Positions 33,296-46,009 of a DNA stretch of 64,000 nt are shown here, in pieces. The notes below the pieces were generated by a model that was not told the origin of the DNA, ran no database searches, and saw nothing but the letters and a program-made list of their open reading frames with translations. Where the stretch lies: positions 56,073,501-56,137,500 of the forward strand of contig CM027378.1 of assembly GCA_015680905.1 (NCBI GenBank), in the 5' to 3' direction. Both the position numbers and the translations under genes were made by a program. Each line of letters opens with the position of its first letter. Within the stretch, counting starts at the first letter, position 1. This DNA is from Coptis chinensis (lineage: Eukaryota; Streptophyta; Magnoliopsida; Ranunculales; Ranunculaceae).

Positions 33296-34330
33296 CATGG
33301 TTCAGAATGATGATAAGGATGGTGATAGGAATGCAGATCGTGGACAACACCGCTCAGTTCATCAATTTGTTGGCTAAAATTTGGATTTGAAGGGTCCCAC
33401 GGTTGCGAGAGATCGTAGTTTGATTCTCTATTAGAAGAGTGTGATTTTCTAATGACCGGAGTGAGTTTCCAATATTGCCTCTTGATCAACATCATGCATC
33501 GCTTGACGCGTTCTTGGAAATCCATAAGACTTTTGATGATGATTTCGGCGTGCGTAGTAGTTCCCTCATTCCTTGATGAAGAAATTGAATACCTTCCATG
33601 GGATTAAAATGTTCTGCATGGCATTTTCATCAAAGAAATGTGCAGAGTTTGAGTTTTGGCCATCCATTTCATCTGACAGAGCATCTGGCGTCCAAGAACC
33701 ACGGCACAGTCTTTGTGAAGTATAGTAACAAATGCTCTTTGAAGAGGTATTTCGAGAAACTATTTGGATAACCCCAACGATCATAATTTTTGCGACTAAA
33801 GTAGGCGAGGTGCTAACCCTTTTTGTTCTTCCGGTGATTGCGTTCGGAGGTGTTGGATTATACAAAAATCATCTCTTTGATTCTCGCATAATCCAAAGTA
33901 GGTGTAGTTGAGGCTTGGTGACTTCAAATTGGTGTGATGTACCCACCATATTGTGTGTCCCGGTGGATGGAGCATTTCGTTGATTTGTTTCAAAAGCGTT
34001 GAAGAACAGTGATTTTTATTTCCGACTTCGCCATGAGATACGGTAGCCGTAGTAACTTTTGACGGAATTAAATGGGGACTCTGAAAGATCGAACCCCGAA
34101 AGTCATTCATTGGAATTTGAAGTATATCGGAGATAATTTCCTTAGTTAATTCAAAGCGTTGTCCATAGGCATGGAAACAGAATTTTCCATTTTCAGGTCC
34201 GCTAAATTGGTAGAACATCAAGACCAAATCTCGGAATAGGTCGCATCGCATGATATAGAAGAGGCATCCATCCTCGGCGCACAATTTACGTGTCATAAAA
34301 GGAGAAAATCGGCCATCATCAAAAAAAATT
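33295..34330 (-). pseudogene. Env-position ORF of Athila-2 (plant transposon-protein-like)
   Basis: The frame from 34296 gives LCAEDGCLFYIMRCDLFRDL, CFHAYGQRFELTKEIISDIL, IPMNDFRGSIFQS, QINEMLHPPGHTIWWVHHTN, then shifts (33865, 33525) through ARCSVR-like sequence to MDFQERVKRCMMLIKRQYWK and a C-terminus rich in Ser/His. The layout resembles the Athila gene usually called env-like or putative plant transposon protein, which has a compact domain with a V-x-F/L..I...L-G/Q-I-P motif and a helical tail. No signal peptide or clear membrane segment is visible, so an envelope role is not supported. Confidence 0.6.
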
Positions 34331-35040
34331 CAGGTAGTTCTTCTCGGGTACTATCTTTCTTGGTTGATCTATTTGGAAGGATAATTGATGGAAGGATAGT
34401 GTAGAAACCGTGAAATGAGAATGGCTGAAAGGAAGAGATTTATAGCAAATATAGGATCTGGTACGAATCAGGATGCCAAGTGCATCTAGATCTCGACTTA
34501 CAAGTGAAACATGTGATGTTGGTATCCCTAATTATGTACAGCAACTATGGGTATCCATAGTATGTCTTTTCATGTCAGGTGTCCAAAAACAATTAATGAG
34601 GTCTTAAAATGATAGAAAATACGGAGGAAAGTTTCACAGGGTAGTTAGACCTACACATAATTTCAAAATTTATGATCATATCTCAATAATAGAAGATGGA
34701 TAGAATAATCGAGCTGCGTGCGTGATAAGTGTTAGGCGTACCGTGTAGCGTGCACGATCTTCTCTGCAAGCTTCCCGCAAGTCCACCAAATAAAAGAAAT
34801 GTGCACAACAGACCAAATGTTTCACAGTAAGCTTAGTGATTGTTGTAACCTAGTTTCCAGGTCTTAGCATTTGGAACCTGTCAGTACAACCAAAACCGGA
34901 ATGTTTATCAGTAGCAAAAATGCGGGAAATTTTAAAAAAAAAATGAAGAAAACATAAGAAAAAGAGATATATGGAAGGATGAGCGTGGGGGTTTCCCCTT
35001 GGAGCAATTCCAGTTTGCAAGCACAGGTCCTTGGGTCTTT

Positions 35041-35060
35041 AGAATGGCAGCGGCGCCATT
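35041..35060 (-). promoter_or_regulatory. Primer binding site of Athila-2
   Basis: The minus strand reads AATGGCGCCGCTGCCATTCT right after the 5' LTR. The TGGCGCC core is the Athila-type primer site, usually assigned to tRNA-Asp. Confidence 0.85.
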
Positions 35061-36577
35061 TGATCTTAGCACTTTTCAGTGTTTTTAGAAATTTACTTAC
35101 TACATGCTAAAACTCAATAATTCCTTACTCACTGTTTTTCTTTTAGAATGCCAATCTAGTTCAAGTAGGGATTTCGTTCCAACTTCTAAGACAAGAATCT
35201 AAATGATCACAACTGAAATCTACACCTTGGAGAACTAAGTGAGAAGGATTTGATAGATAGATTTTTTTTTAACACAAGTTATCTAAAATTTGTAAGTTTG
35301 TTTTGTAGTTAAATGAAAGAGAGAGAAAGATAGGGAAGGATTAATCCTACTCATGCAAGGCCTAGCTACAAGTCTTTTAGAAATAGGTCACTACCATCTC
35401 AAATCCCTAACATAATATACCTATCTCTAGACATATCATGCTAGCATGTGGAATTGAAATGATATTTCATCTCTGAAATATCATTCCAACTCCTAGTTCT
35501 ACTTTACAACAGTTGATCAGATATTTGTCAATCTCTGTCATTTTGGGACAGGATGAAAAATAGAACCTAAGTATTTTAAGTAGTGATTTTGGAATCCTAA
35601 ATTTGTAGCATGATCCTCACATGAGCATCATTAACCCTCCCCTTGGGAGAGTTTTAGATATGATCCTAGGATTTGATTAAAACTACAAGTAAGATAAGTA
35701 AAAAGAGATAGAAAGAAGAAATGAATACAAAGCCAACTAATTACCTAAGGAAAACAAAAGTTTTTATTCAAGAACTAGAAGGTGTAGTCCTCCATTAACA
35801 AGTTACAAGCTTTTTTTCTTAAAACTAAAAACTAAAAACTAAAAGTAAAGACATGGATGTAAATGAAAAGTAAAAGTCAAGGAAGTAAAAACTAGCCAAC
35901 TCCCAAAATCAGCCCCCCTTTACATAAGAGAGCCTTTTTCTCTTCTCCTACGTGAAACACTCTCCTCTCATTTATTTTTCACTTATCCACAACTAACCCC
36001 CATTTGACACCTTTCATTTTTTTAGATAAACATCACCTAAATCCAACCAACTCATTAACTTCATGCAAGGTGTCAAATTTGCACCAATTATTTGCACCTT
36101 TGTCTTGACTTGCATGATGACTCATCAAATATTATGGGCCCGCCTAGTGGGTCCACGTGCAGTGTCCAGTGGCAGTCCGGTCTTTTGACATTTTTACAAC
36201 TTCCTGCCTATGTGTAGAGTTCGTCGCACTGATCGTCGGAGTAGCTCACTCATCGCATTCGGAGTCCTGGTTCAAGAGATATGAGCTTCGGAAGTTTGAC
36301 GCTTTTGTGCACGTAATCCCATTTCTGACTGGATTCTGTACTATTTGAGTCTTTGGGCTTTAGTCCGGATTTGTTGGGCTTCATATGGGCTTAATCGAAA
36401 GGCATGTGTATACTCCCTATTCCGTGCTTAAATGTTGGCTTTATCATAATTTTTACATTAGTTGCTTCAACCTGCAAAAAACACGAAGATGCGATTATTT
36501 CATTATTATTAAGCACAAAATTGACCGAAATGTTATGTCTCTACAGGTTTTTATAATATAGTTTTGGGTGCTTATCA
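35061..36577 (-). repeat. 5' LTR of Athila-2
   Basis: Right LTR (5' in element sense). Ends GGTGCTTATCA and is followed by the ACAGT duplication. Confidence 0.95.
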
Positions 36578-36582
36578 ACAGT

Positions 36583-36757
36583 ATCCTTAGATGACCTAGA
36601 AGAATCAGTGTTACCCCAATGTGTACCTTTTTTTGCTTGTTTTTCTAGAAAAGTATGTGCTTCCGTAGCTCCTTTGTCCATGAAGCAACCTCCGTTCATT
36701 ATATCAAGAGTTTCTTTTTGATGATCAGAAAGTCCATTAAAGAATGAACGAACCAAG
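36583..36757 (-). pseudogene. Athila-1 gag, middle fragment between two insertions
   Basis: SFFNGLSDHQKETLDIMNGG and GATEAHTFLEKQAKKG are the central gag blocks of Athila and continue the fragment at 49320-49972. Only about 175 bases of Athila-1 separate the duplications of Athila-2 and Athila-3. Confidence 0.9.
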
Positions 36758-36762
36758 GACAG

Positions 36763-38264
36763 TGATAAGAGCCCAAAACTGTAGTTTTAACCCTGTAACA
36801 GTCATACTTTTAGACCAATTATGTGAGTAATAATTAAGAGTTAACACTGATTACGTGTTTTTATGTATTTCAGGTTTCAAAGTCCATTATGTGCAGAAAT
36901 GTGCCACTTTAGTGAGATAAAGGAGCAAAGGTCGGTTACTAAGGAGTTCCGTGACTAAAGGCCAAGATTCAAGAAGACAAAGCTCGATCAAAAGCTGAAA
37001 AGTCGACGCGGGCAGAAACAGCACACAAGTCAGTAGAACTTCCGAAGGCCATATCTTTGGACTCATACCTCATAATGGGGCCTACCTTATGTCAAAACGA
37101 CCGGCTCGGAAAGAGCTTTCTAATGGTCCAAGCCTTGACCCAATCAGAGGAGCAGAAGTGGACAAAAAGTCTGTTGAAGCCAACTGTAGCTGAAGAGGCC
37201 TTTTTGGACTGAAAGAATTGGGTTTTGGGCCTGATTCTCTGGCCCAAAACATGGCTCCAAGCCCATGCACGATTTTTGGATCTGAATGTATAAAAACCAA
37301 AGCTTCACTCTTGGTTAATGGTAGATAGGGTAGATAGTTAAGGTAGCTAGTTAGACCTAAAACAATATAGATAATTCTAAATCTAGTTTTCAGTAGAGTA
37401 ATTAAGTTTTAGTTCCATTTTCAATTATTGTTTTAGATTAAGTCTTTGAATCATTGTTCTTGATTGATTAGATAAATAAAATAGTTATTTTGTCAATTTC
37501 GATTCTTGTCAGTTACATTTGTGTTAGATCTGATTTCATTTATTACTTGTTATTCAATTCTTAGTTATTAATTAGATTTTAATTATTGTTTAAATTAGAT
37601 TAGTAAATTTCAATTCTTTATATTATGTTTAGTTTTAATTTAATCAGAAATGATTGCGTAATGATTCTCGGCTAAATCTCCATTAGAGGGGGTTGAGAAG
37701 CCTTGATGAAAGCTTGATTCGATTATCGTGAGAGTCGTAAGTAAATTCCTTTCCACTCTAGAAACGATTAGTTCACCATGAGAATGGGTTTAATCGTTCA
37801 CATGCTAGTTATGAATTAGTAGGAATGCCATGTGTAATTAGGGATTAGGAGTAACCATATTGTTCTGGAAGGATTCAATTCGGATTGACGATTCGTCGTT
37901 AGTAGGATTAAGTCGAGTTAAGGTGGAATCAATCCCCCTCTAACTCCTTATCATAGAATCAACGTAGCATTCCCATAGTTGTTCTGATAATCGACTAGTT
38001 GCATCTTGTGGGTAGTTGTATCGTAGTCTAGTTTCCACTTCGTAAATCTCTCATTAGACTTTAGAGTTAAGAGTACTTATACGAAGAGAACATTAACATG
38101 CGGAAGGACTAGGAGTGGAACGAATCACTCTACTCCACTATATCTCATAGGATTGAGAGTAGAAATCTTTGATAAACATAGGCACATAAGATAGTTTTAG
38201 TTTACTTACGTTTTGAGTTTCATCGTTCATTTCGTAGGTAAACTATTCATTTTATGATTTATCA
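36763..38264 (+). repeat. 5' LTR of Athila-3
   Basis: Pairs with 47809-49314. GTATAAAAACC near 37289 is the likely TATA box. By eye it differs from the 3' copy by a few per cent, including small indels near 37205-37250, 37725 and 37870-37890. Confidence 0.95.
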
Positions 38265-38282
38265 AATGGCGCCGCTACCATC
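38265..38282 (+). promoter_or_regulatory. Primer binding site of Athila-3
   Basis: AATGGCGCCGCTACCATC starts directly after the 5' LTR; TGGCGCCGCT is the Athila-type core. Confidence 0.88.
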
Positions 38283-38744
38283 TTAGTTTCACATTCGCAT
38301 TGTTTTCGTAGTGTAAGTACTTTTCTTAAAGTCCCATTTCACCCACCCACCCTTGTTTGATTCATACTGTGGTTTTCCGTTTCATCGTTGAAAAATTCCG
38401 CGACAAAATTACACTCGCGAAGATGATCGGCCTATAAGGGCGCTTTTTGCTCTATAGCTGGAACACAGCGACCAGCGCTTGGCGCGAAGCGACTAGCGCG
38501 CTAAGATATATTTTTCAGAAATTCTACAGTTTTGATTCGAACTTTGATATTTCAAATTTTTCAGTGTTCTAACTTGTTATATACACTGAACACGCGTAAA
38601 CAAGACGCTATTCATAAGCGAAGCAAGGACGCAATCAGGTATTCTTTTCTTCCACACCTCGCATCTTCTGTTAGAGGTTTATACTAGTATATCAGATTTG
38701 TTTGGAGTGTTGATGTGTTTAGCTAAGTTTGGTTTTAGCCTTGT

Positions 38745-40240
38745 ATGAGATTAAGGTCTGGCCGAACAAAAACACCGAACGTAATTACCCAACAACGTCA
38801 ACAAACAAGTCTATCTAGTATACCACCCACTACACCTCTAGCTACTATTTCACACACATCACCTGACACAATGCCCGACGAAGAAGAGACTCCTCTCTCT
38901 CGACTTCTACAAAGCCTTGGCGATAGCCCCAAATCTTGCATCGTTTCTAGCGGACCCGATTGGGGGATTTTGAATCCCCAAATATTTTAATTTGTTACCC
39001 GTTTTTCATGGATTAGACCATGAAAAACCTTATCGGCATTAATCGCGTGGGATTGAACAAGTCCTAACAACATTCCACCATCCTACGGTTGGTGCGGAAC
39101 AAATTAAACTCGTGGTATTCCCTTTCACCTTAGCCGATAAAGGCGGCGTCTTGGTTAACGCCCAAGCGCCTAATTACGTGGACTCGTGGGCTAAACTTGT
39201 TCATTTTGTTTATGGAACATTTTACCCACCCCTAAAAGACGGATGAGATGCTTTCCAAGATTCATTTCTTTTCGACAAAATCCTCATGAAACATTTTCGG
39301 AGGCTTGGAATCGTTTCACCGATCTCCTTATAGAGTGTCCACATCATAACTTAGCTTAAAGACACGTTAGTTCGTGCCTTTTTCAAAGGACTTCTACACC
39401 ACCATAAAGAAGTCCTAGACATAATGAATGGGGATAGTTTCTTAAGCAAAGGAGCACCGGAGGCTTATAAATTTTTAGAGGATCAAACTAAAAGCTTAAA
39501 TAAGGCGGGGGTAGTGATGATATCCACCGCTCCGCTAGTTCTTCTAATACAGTTAAGGCCGCCGGTATGTTTGAAATTAAACACGATCCCGAGCTTAAAA
39601 CTCTAATCGAACCACTCACTAAAAAGGTAGAGGCCATTTCGGTTCAACAAAAGCCTATCCCCGTCATGAATGTAAATTCAAATCCATGTAGTTTCTGTTG
39701 GAGCCCTGACCATCCCGACTCCCACTATCCTATAGCCTATGAACAGGCTTGTTCCATTAATAGTGAACCTAACGCCCCTTGGAGACAAAATCCCAACTTC
39801 GGTTGGAGAAATAACCAACACGTCACACCTCCAGGGTACAATAATCAATATGTTAGGCCAACACAAAGTTTTAACCAAGCTCCACCACGACAAGGGCGAG
39901 TGGGGGTAATTTTAATAATTATAACAACCAAGTGCAACCTCGACAAGGTCAAGCACAAAGTCAAGGTAGTTATAATAATTATAATGCTAATAGAGGTATC
40001 GTTTAGGTAAATAATAACTATCAAAATCCACCCATAAATAATTCACGTGAAATAGTTCGATCCACACCACCCGTGACTACTACACCCACACAACCGGATC
40101 GTCTTGACACCTTCATACAAGTGAGCCAAAACTTTTCCAAACCATGGCTCAATCTAACCAACGGCCTTCTACAATCCGTTAATAATTTAACCCAACAGAT
40201 TGGCTCAAGATAAAGCCCAACCCAAAGGTGTGTTTCAGTC
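38745..40240 (+). pseudogene. Athila-3 gag
   Basis: Starts MRLRSGRTKTPN at 38745, the same MRLRSG start as Athila-1 (49972). Then over changing frames: PFTLADKGG and WAKLVHF (39120-39210), NPHETFSEAWNRFTDLL (39280), MNGDSFLSKGAPEAYKFL (39424), HDPELKTLIEPLTKKVEAI (39580), and a knuckle CSFCWSPDHPDSHY at about 39690 in which the last Cys is Tyr. A Gln/Asn-rich tail follows. At least four frame changes and several stops; not functional. Confidence 0.9.
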
Positions 40241-41589
40241 ACGAAATACCTAATCCTAAAATAACAAACACAGCCTTTGAGGTAACCGATAATACTAGTA
40301 ATGAATATCGAAATGTAGGTGAGCTAAAGGCCATCACCACTCTCCGCTTAAGAGTGGTTGATAACAAAGTAACTATGCCTATAGTTACCCCCACCAAGAG
40401 TCTCCCTACACCGCTATTTTACTAGATACCGAAATAGAAACCAAGAGCCTACCAATCGTAGAGGTACCCGCCATAAACAACACAACCAAAGAAACAGAAA
40501 GCCACGGTTAAACATCCAGGGTGATACCATTGCTAAATATAGACGAAACCACCCGTTTCCACAAAAATTAGCCGTGTTAACTAGGGATACTAATTATGAG
40601 GAGATTAGGGACGCGTTTTCAAGAATCTAACTATAAACCTTCCCTTCCTCGAAGCTATTAAAAAGCTACCACACCATGCTAAGTTTCTTAAGGAATTGTG
40701 TACTACTAGGCGTAAGACCAATATACCAAAAGACGCCTTTTTAACGGAACAATTCTCAACTCTATCCGAACATAATGGAATTGTTAAGTATACAAGGACC
40801 CGGAATTAGATCAGACAATGCACCTTAGGAGATTCTTATACGACGACCGCGTTATTAGACACGGGGGCTAGTGTTAACTTACTCCCTTTTTTATTTGTAT
40901 AGACAAATAGGTCTAGACGAGATGCAACCCACTAAAATGACATTGCAATTAGTCGATCGGTCTATTAAGTATCCTAAGGGTGTGGTCGAAAATGTGCCGG
41001 TAAAATTTAGGATTTCTACTATCCCGCTGATTTTGTCATCCTCGATCACGTAAGTCGTTAACGACTCGGTCCCGATCATCTTAGGGCGCCCTTTCCTCGG
41101 CAACCGCCAATGCGCTCATTAATTGCCGCGATAGTTCAATGTCCATGTCTTTTGGCCATCTTGTCATTGAAGTCAATGTTTTTAAAACAAAGAGACACAG
41201 TTACCCGATTCGCCTACATGGATGGAGAGGTTAGCATGATCGGCAGCTTTGCTCGAGATTGTTTCAACAACACATTCCCCGATAATCATATGCCCAAATT
41301 TCTTTCCTTTGGAAGTTCAGGACTCAATATTTCCATCCCTACACTAGTCGATACACATATTACGGATGAGGATGAGATAGATGACTTTCTCAAAGATGTA
41401 GAGGACTATCATAGTAACGAGGATATGACCAATCTAGATGAGCAATTCGATGAGTTTCTTAGAGCGGTGATGATTCACCCTATCAAGAACTACTTTTGCA
41501 CAACATCCACCTCGACTTCCCTCCTTCCACCCTTTCAAAGAAATCTCGAAGTTTGCACTCGATCCTTTTATTTCTTACGTGCTTCATAA
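40241..41589 (+). pseudogene. Athila-3 gag-protease bridge and protease
   Basis: After TTLRLRVVDNKV near 40335 and the lead-in LPHHAKFLKELC (40665), the protease active site LLDTGASVNLLP lies at about 40852-40890. Athila-1 has DLG at this place. QLVDRSIKYPKGVVENVPV follows, then after a frame change VIEVNVFK-like sequence and an acidic tail open from 41110 to 41589 (FLSFGSSGLNISIPTLVDTH, DEDEIDDFLKDVEDY). It then ends; no RT domain follows. Confidence 0.88.
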
Positions 41590-43004
41590 GTTTTAAATCC
41601 ACCTAGTAAACAAATACTTCGTAAGACAAAAGCGTTTTGACACCTTCATTTTCAGACTTGAAACAAAGTCCCTACACACACCATGAATGAGTTTTGTGCT
41701 AAAACCACATCCTTATTGGTTACATTCTGTCCTTCTACAACTTATCCATATCCACCATATTCTCCACAACCATTCACTTTTCCACACTTATTTACTAGAA
41801 CACCCACTCGTTCAAAATGAAAAAGAAGGTGCATGCTAGGTTACGTAATAGGGTTATCCGACTTTCGCTTTCAATTCACTAGGTTCGTCATAGGAAATCT
41901 TGGTACTTGATTGTGTTTGGATATGTTTTCTGTGATATTTATTTATGGAATGATCCACAACTATTTCGGCTGTTGATATATGATAAACTGCATGTTCATG
42001 CATATGTTTAGATAAAGTCTCGAGTATCTGACTATAAACGACTCAACTTTTGTGTTTGGAGCATTTCCTTTCATTTCCATATATTGGTGAGTGCACCATT
42101 AAGGTAACCGGGCCCTCCCTTAGGAGTGTGTGGCTGTAAGTACCGGATCCTAAGTCCACGATTAACATAATTCACGTTTTCCACTCTTGCATGTTTTTCT
42201 CGGATTTTGAGTCATGTTTCTCTATGGGGTGAATTATGTCTTTCTTGCTCATTGTTTTTCCTTATAAAAGAAAAAAATATATTAAATAATAAACATAGTA
42301 ATCTAGGAAGTCTCGGGAATCTGACTTTAAAAGACCCACTGTTAAAAAACAAATTTTCGAAACTTTGTTGTAAAAAAATTTGTTTGGGGGTGGGGTGTTC
42401 GTGTTTCCGTCCTAAAATGTTTTATGTCCCATTAGAATTGCTTAGGCCGTTTAATTATATTCCGATTCGGGTTGACATAATCTATAAATTTAGAGTTCAG
42501 TCGTTCGCATAACGTACGTCATGCACGCACTTCGAGGCATTTTCCACTATCTTATATGTCATCCACGGTCGGAATAGAGTGTTTTATGGATCATTGGATT
42601 GGAAATTCTCTCCTGATCATTTCCATATCTCATTCGCAAAAATCGGACCGGTAACGAAGTGGCAATTTTGATTTGAAGTTTCGCGAAAAATCGAAAAATT
42701 CACAAATTTCGAATTGGGCTTGGGCCCCACCAGCCACCGGCAGCCTTTCCGTGCCCTTACCTTCACCATCGGGTTCATCATTTTTTTTTCCACAAACCGC
42801 TATTAACAAAGCTTCAAACCCGACCAAAAAATAAATTAAAACAAAACCTAATTCCACCCCACAATCCAAGACCAACCCAATCAACTCCAACTCCAACCCG
42901 CCCCACAACCTCCACCAATTTACATCAACAAAACCACCGGAAAATCAAAAAAAAAAAAAATTGGTGCTGCCACCACACCACCACCACCACCATCGTTCTT
43001 TTTA
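41590..43004 (+). other. Athila-3 region where RT and integrase are missing
   Basis: About 1.4 kb with no recognisable polymerase or integrase motif. It includes GGTAACCGGGCCCTCCC near 42100 and TTGTTTGGGGGTGGGGTG near 42390, a purine-rich run resembling an internal polypurine tract, as is often seen before the env-position gene. No gene called. Confidence 0.6.
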
Positions 43005-44250
43005 GTGAGGTGTCCTCATTGCTTCCCCTACCTTCTACAAACCTCAAACCGTATTCAAACTTTCAATGGCTCAACAACGCCCGAATTTTACCGGAACAAG
43101 CTTTTTATCGGCAACCACTTCGCGTCGTTTTACGGTGACGAAATGATCAGTAGAGACTGGAATAGCTTGTGGTACTCGACTGAAGCCTATTACCACGAAG
43201 ACTTAGTCCGACGGTTTTACAATACGGGGGAGTTGGAGGGGACTAGGATTTTGTTATGGTGGCGTAAGAGGAGGAAGGAAGTGACTCTTGGGTTGTTGGT
43301 CGAGATTCTAGGCATTCCGCCTAGAATCCATCTCGATGTCACGTTGCAGGAGTCCCAATATAATGGGGTAGAGCCATTGATGAACGTGACAGTTACCAAA
43401 GGGAACTACAATGCGAGATCGCGATTGTGTTCGCCAGCATCCTAAGAACCAACCGGTTGGCCGCGGCTCGATGGATTGGTCCGGAACGCCTTGGGAAGGA
43501 GAAGGTCGGCGACATCAGCCCTGAACTGCCTCCACATTTTATGGATACTCCGTGAGCAGAAGTACGAAGTTCTCAGTATCTTGGAGTTTTGCTTAGCATG
43601 ATTAGGGGAGTAGGGAAGTCTCATTGCACCTCTCCCTATGTTGATAACCAAGATCATCTTTGAAGTTGAGAGCATTTCAAAGCGTCGATAGGTCTTACAT
43701 CACCCTACACGAAATCCTCGCGATCTATAAGGAGTGTATCCAACAAGTTTGGAGGTTGCCCGAGGATAGGGTAGAGGACGAGGAGGATGGTGGAAACGAG
43801 AATGCCGAGGAGGATGGGGAAATCAGAATGCCCGGAGGATGAGGAGGACTTGACTTGTTTTGACGCGGATGCCCCGGAGAGGTGTTGGTCGGATGCGTAA
43901 CGCATGGCCGTAATTCATCGTGGCATCGCGTTCAGCTCAACACTATCTCGCGAAGACCTCCGGACTCGACAGGCAACTATCCATCATAACTTTGAGATCC
44001 GTACCCAGAGAGAGGATGAGAGGTGGGAACAGATGAGGGCCGAGCTAGAAGCTCAGCGCCAATTCCGGACCGACATGCTTGCACAATTCCCACCTCACGG
44101 GGATTCTCCTTCTGAGGACACACCATCGAGGCACGAGCATCGACGCCGAAGGATGAATGGTGCTGGCCCATCGGGAGCTCAGGAGCCATCTCCGGACCGT
44201 GTGCCCTCCGGTACCAGTACAGGAGTGGTTAGAGATAGTATCGTTTGATA
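43005..44250 (+). pseudogene. Env-position ORF of Athila-3 (plant transposon-protein-like)
   Basis: Reads FYRNKLFIGNHFASFYGDEM, STEAYYHEDLVRRFYNTGEL, VTLGLLVEILGIPPRIHLDV to 43443, then a frame break. A middle part encodes HEILAIYKECIQQVWRLPED (43690), and from 43904 the last part has a charged helical stretch (RTQREDERWEQMRAELEAQR) and a Pro/Ser-rich C-terminus ending at 44248. The likely start is the ATG near 43065 (MAQQRP) in another frame. It corresponds in position and layout to 33295-34330 of Athila-2. No signal peptide or membrane segment is seen. Confidence 0.65.
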
Positions 44251-45050
44251 TTTCTATTTCTATTTGTAGTTTCATTATTGCCATTTATTTTAATGTAAGT
44301 TTTATTTCCGTAATTTGAATTTTGTAGTGAAATGTACTTCGAATGAAAATTTTAATATAATACGGTTATTTTCATTATGCGTGGTTATTTACTATTGATC
44401 CCACCTTCCCAAATTGTTTGGGGGTGGTTTTATCTATTCAAGCATTATTTTTATATGACCCTCGTCTTAGAATTTATTGCGGAGTCAAGGTGAAAATATG
44501 GCCGTTTAGGCATATCTATGAATAAGTATCATTGTAGGATGAAATATCGATTAAATAGGTAGATTCTATCATAAATTCAACCTAAAAGATACTAGGTTTG
44601 TTTTAGAATCAAGAAAATGAGTTGTTTCCGTTTTCGGGTTTGGAAATTTTGGTATTTCCGGAAACTGCCGTAAAAACCTTTTGGCAACTTCCCGATCCGT
44701 TTTAGCAACTTAAAACCTATATAAACTTCCTACATTCTACACTCACAACTCACACTACACCTAACCTCCATCACTCACCTTTCACTCCCACGATTCTCAC
44801 GTTTCGTCTCATTTTCTCGAAGTTTCAAGAACTCCGAAAGACTTACGCTTCTAGAGGGGCGACTCGCCTCTGCAATTTTTTTTCAGATTTTTTTGTCGAG
44901 CGCGACTCCGCGCTTTAAGCTGAGCCGACCAGCTCAAAACACTGGATTTCCAAATCTTCGAGAGCTTTTCACCGACTTCCGTGGACCAGAAAAATTTCGG
45001 TTTTCGCGGATAGTTTCGGATCATTCGCAGCTATTCCAGAGCATAATTTT
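44251..45050 (+). other. Spacer between the two Athila-3 ORFs
   Basis: Non-coding, AT-rich. ACCTATATAAACTTCC near 44706 followed by a C-rich leader-like stretch could be a promoter for the second ORF, but this is only a pattern. Confidence 0.45.
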
Positions 45051-45990
45051 GAGATGACATCTCCAACATTGATACCGAACAGTCTTTCGAGGATTTGTTC
45101 CAAAGCACTACTTATGGTGCTTGGTTTTGAGGCTTATCACATACGTTGGTCTGGGGAGCCGCTTTTATGGTAAGACGATGCACTTTATTCTCCAACACTA
45201 GCATCTTATTTTTACGATAACTGCATTTTCTTTGAAAGACCAGATGGTGAACAAGTGTTCTCCATCAACATTGATAATGAACCAATGGAAATTACCAGGT
45301 TCTTGCTAGCATTTGTTCTTGGACTTGCTATGCCCGCTGAAATACAAGACCCATGGTGCTATTGGGTAGATAATATGTATGTCTACACTTATGAGTTTTT
45401 GCATGAGTCCTATGGGGCAGGAATTTTCCGTATCGAGGACCAAGAGGAATATAACGTCGCCTTTGGTAGCCTGTCCATGAACATAGGAACTGTTATGTTT
45501 TGGATCATGCTAAACATTTTAGGGAATGGCGTTTTTCTTCGTGAATGATGTCACTTTGCGGCGTCTTCCTTGCTTTTTTAGCCACGGGACGTATGTGTCA
45601 TGACCTTCCCGAACCTTGATGTCTAGTTTAGCTCGATCCCATAGCATGAGGCATAAGTTCCTTCTTATGCCCGTTCTAGTTTCCCGTGATTATGCTATGT
45701 TTCTTTCCCTGTTTTTTGTACACGCTTTCACGGATTGGATTACGGTCGATTAATCGCGACACCCACCAATAGTATTATTCGATCTTTCCGTGCAATGACT
45801 TGGAAAGGGTGGAGGATACAACCTCATCAGTTGCACCCTACACCCCGGCCGGACCAAGTAGCACTTAATAGGTTAGCAATAATATATGATAAATGGCGGG
45901 AAGCCCGGCAAATTATCATGGCATGGCGGGGACATTAAAGGAACCTCACTTCTTTATGGAAGAAGAGGATGAGGAAGATGATGAGTAATG
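45051..45990 (+). pseudogene. Unrecognised second ORF of Athila-3, conserved in Athila-2
   Basis: Starts MTSPTLIPNSLSRI near 45055, then FSINIDNEPMEITRFLLAFV, PWCYWVDNMYVYTYEF, SYGAGIFRIEDQEEYNVAFG and SLSMNIGTVMFWIMLNILGN (45255-45548). After frame breaks DWITVD (45735), NSIIRSFRAMTWKGWRIQPH and DKWREARQIIMAWRG (to 45935) follow, with an acidic end near 45988. Shared blocks with 31980-33072 argue that this was a translated gene. No family recognised. Confidence 0.6.
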
Positions 45991-46009
45991 CGGGAGATAA
46001 GGTAAGTTT

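Larger units (their letters stand above)
28749..36577 (-). mobile_element. Athila-2, nested in the gag of Athila-1
   Basis: LTRs 28749-30263 and 35061-36577 (about 1.5 kb) start TGATCTTAGCAC and end GGTGCTTATCA in plus orientation. The target duplication ACAGT is perfect (28744-28748 and 36578-36582). The primer site lies at 35041-35060, so it reads on the minus strand. The 4.8-kb interior has no gag, protease or polymerase, only an env-position ORF (33295-34296) and a second ORF (31980-33072), both frameshifted. The LTRs differ mainly in a cluster of small changes at 29845-29940 / 36155-36255. Confidence 0.95.

Noticed and set aside
33295..34330. True envelope protein
   Set aside because: Env position and layout only. 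No signal peptide, membrane anchor or cysteine pattern can be seen, so it is described by position and not by function.
42630..42908. 92-residue minus-strand frame in Athila-3
   Set aside because: Antisense to the element, low complexity, no match; just upstream of the env-position ORF.
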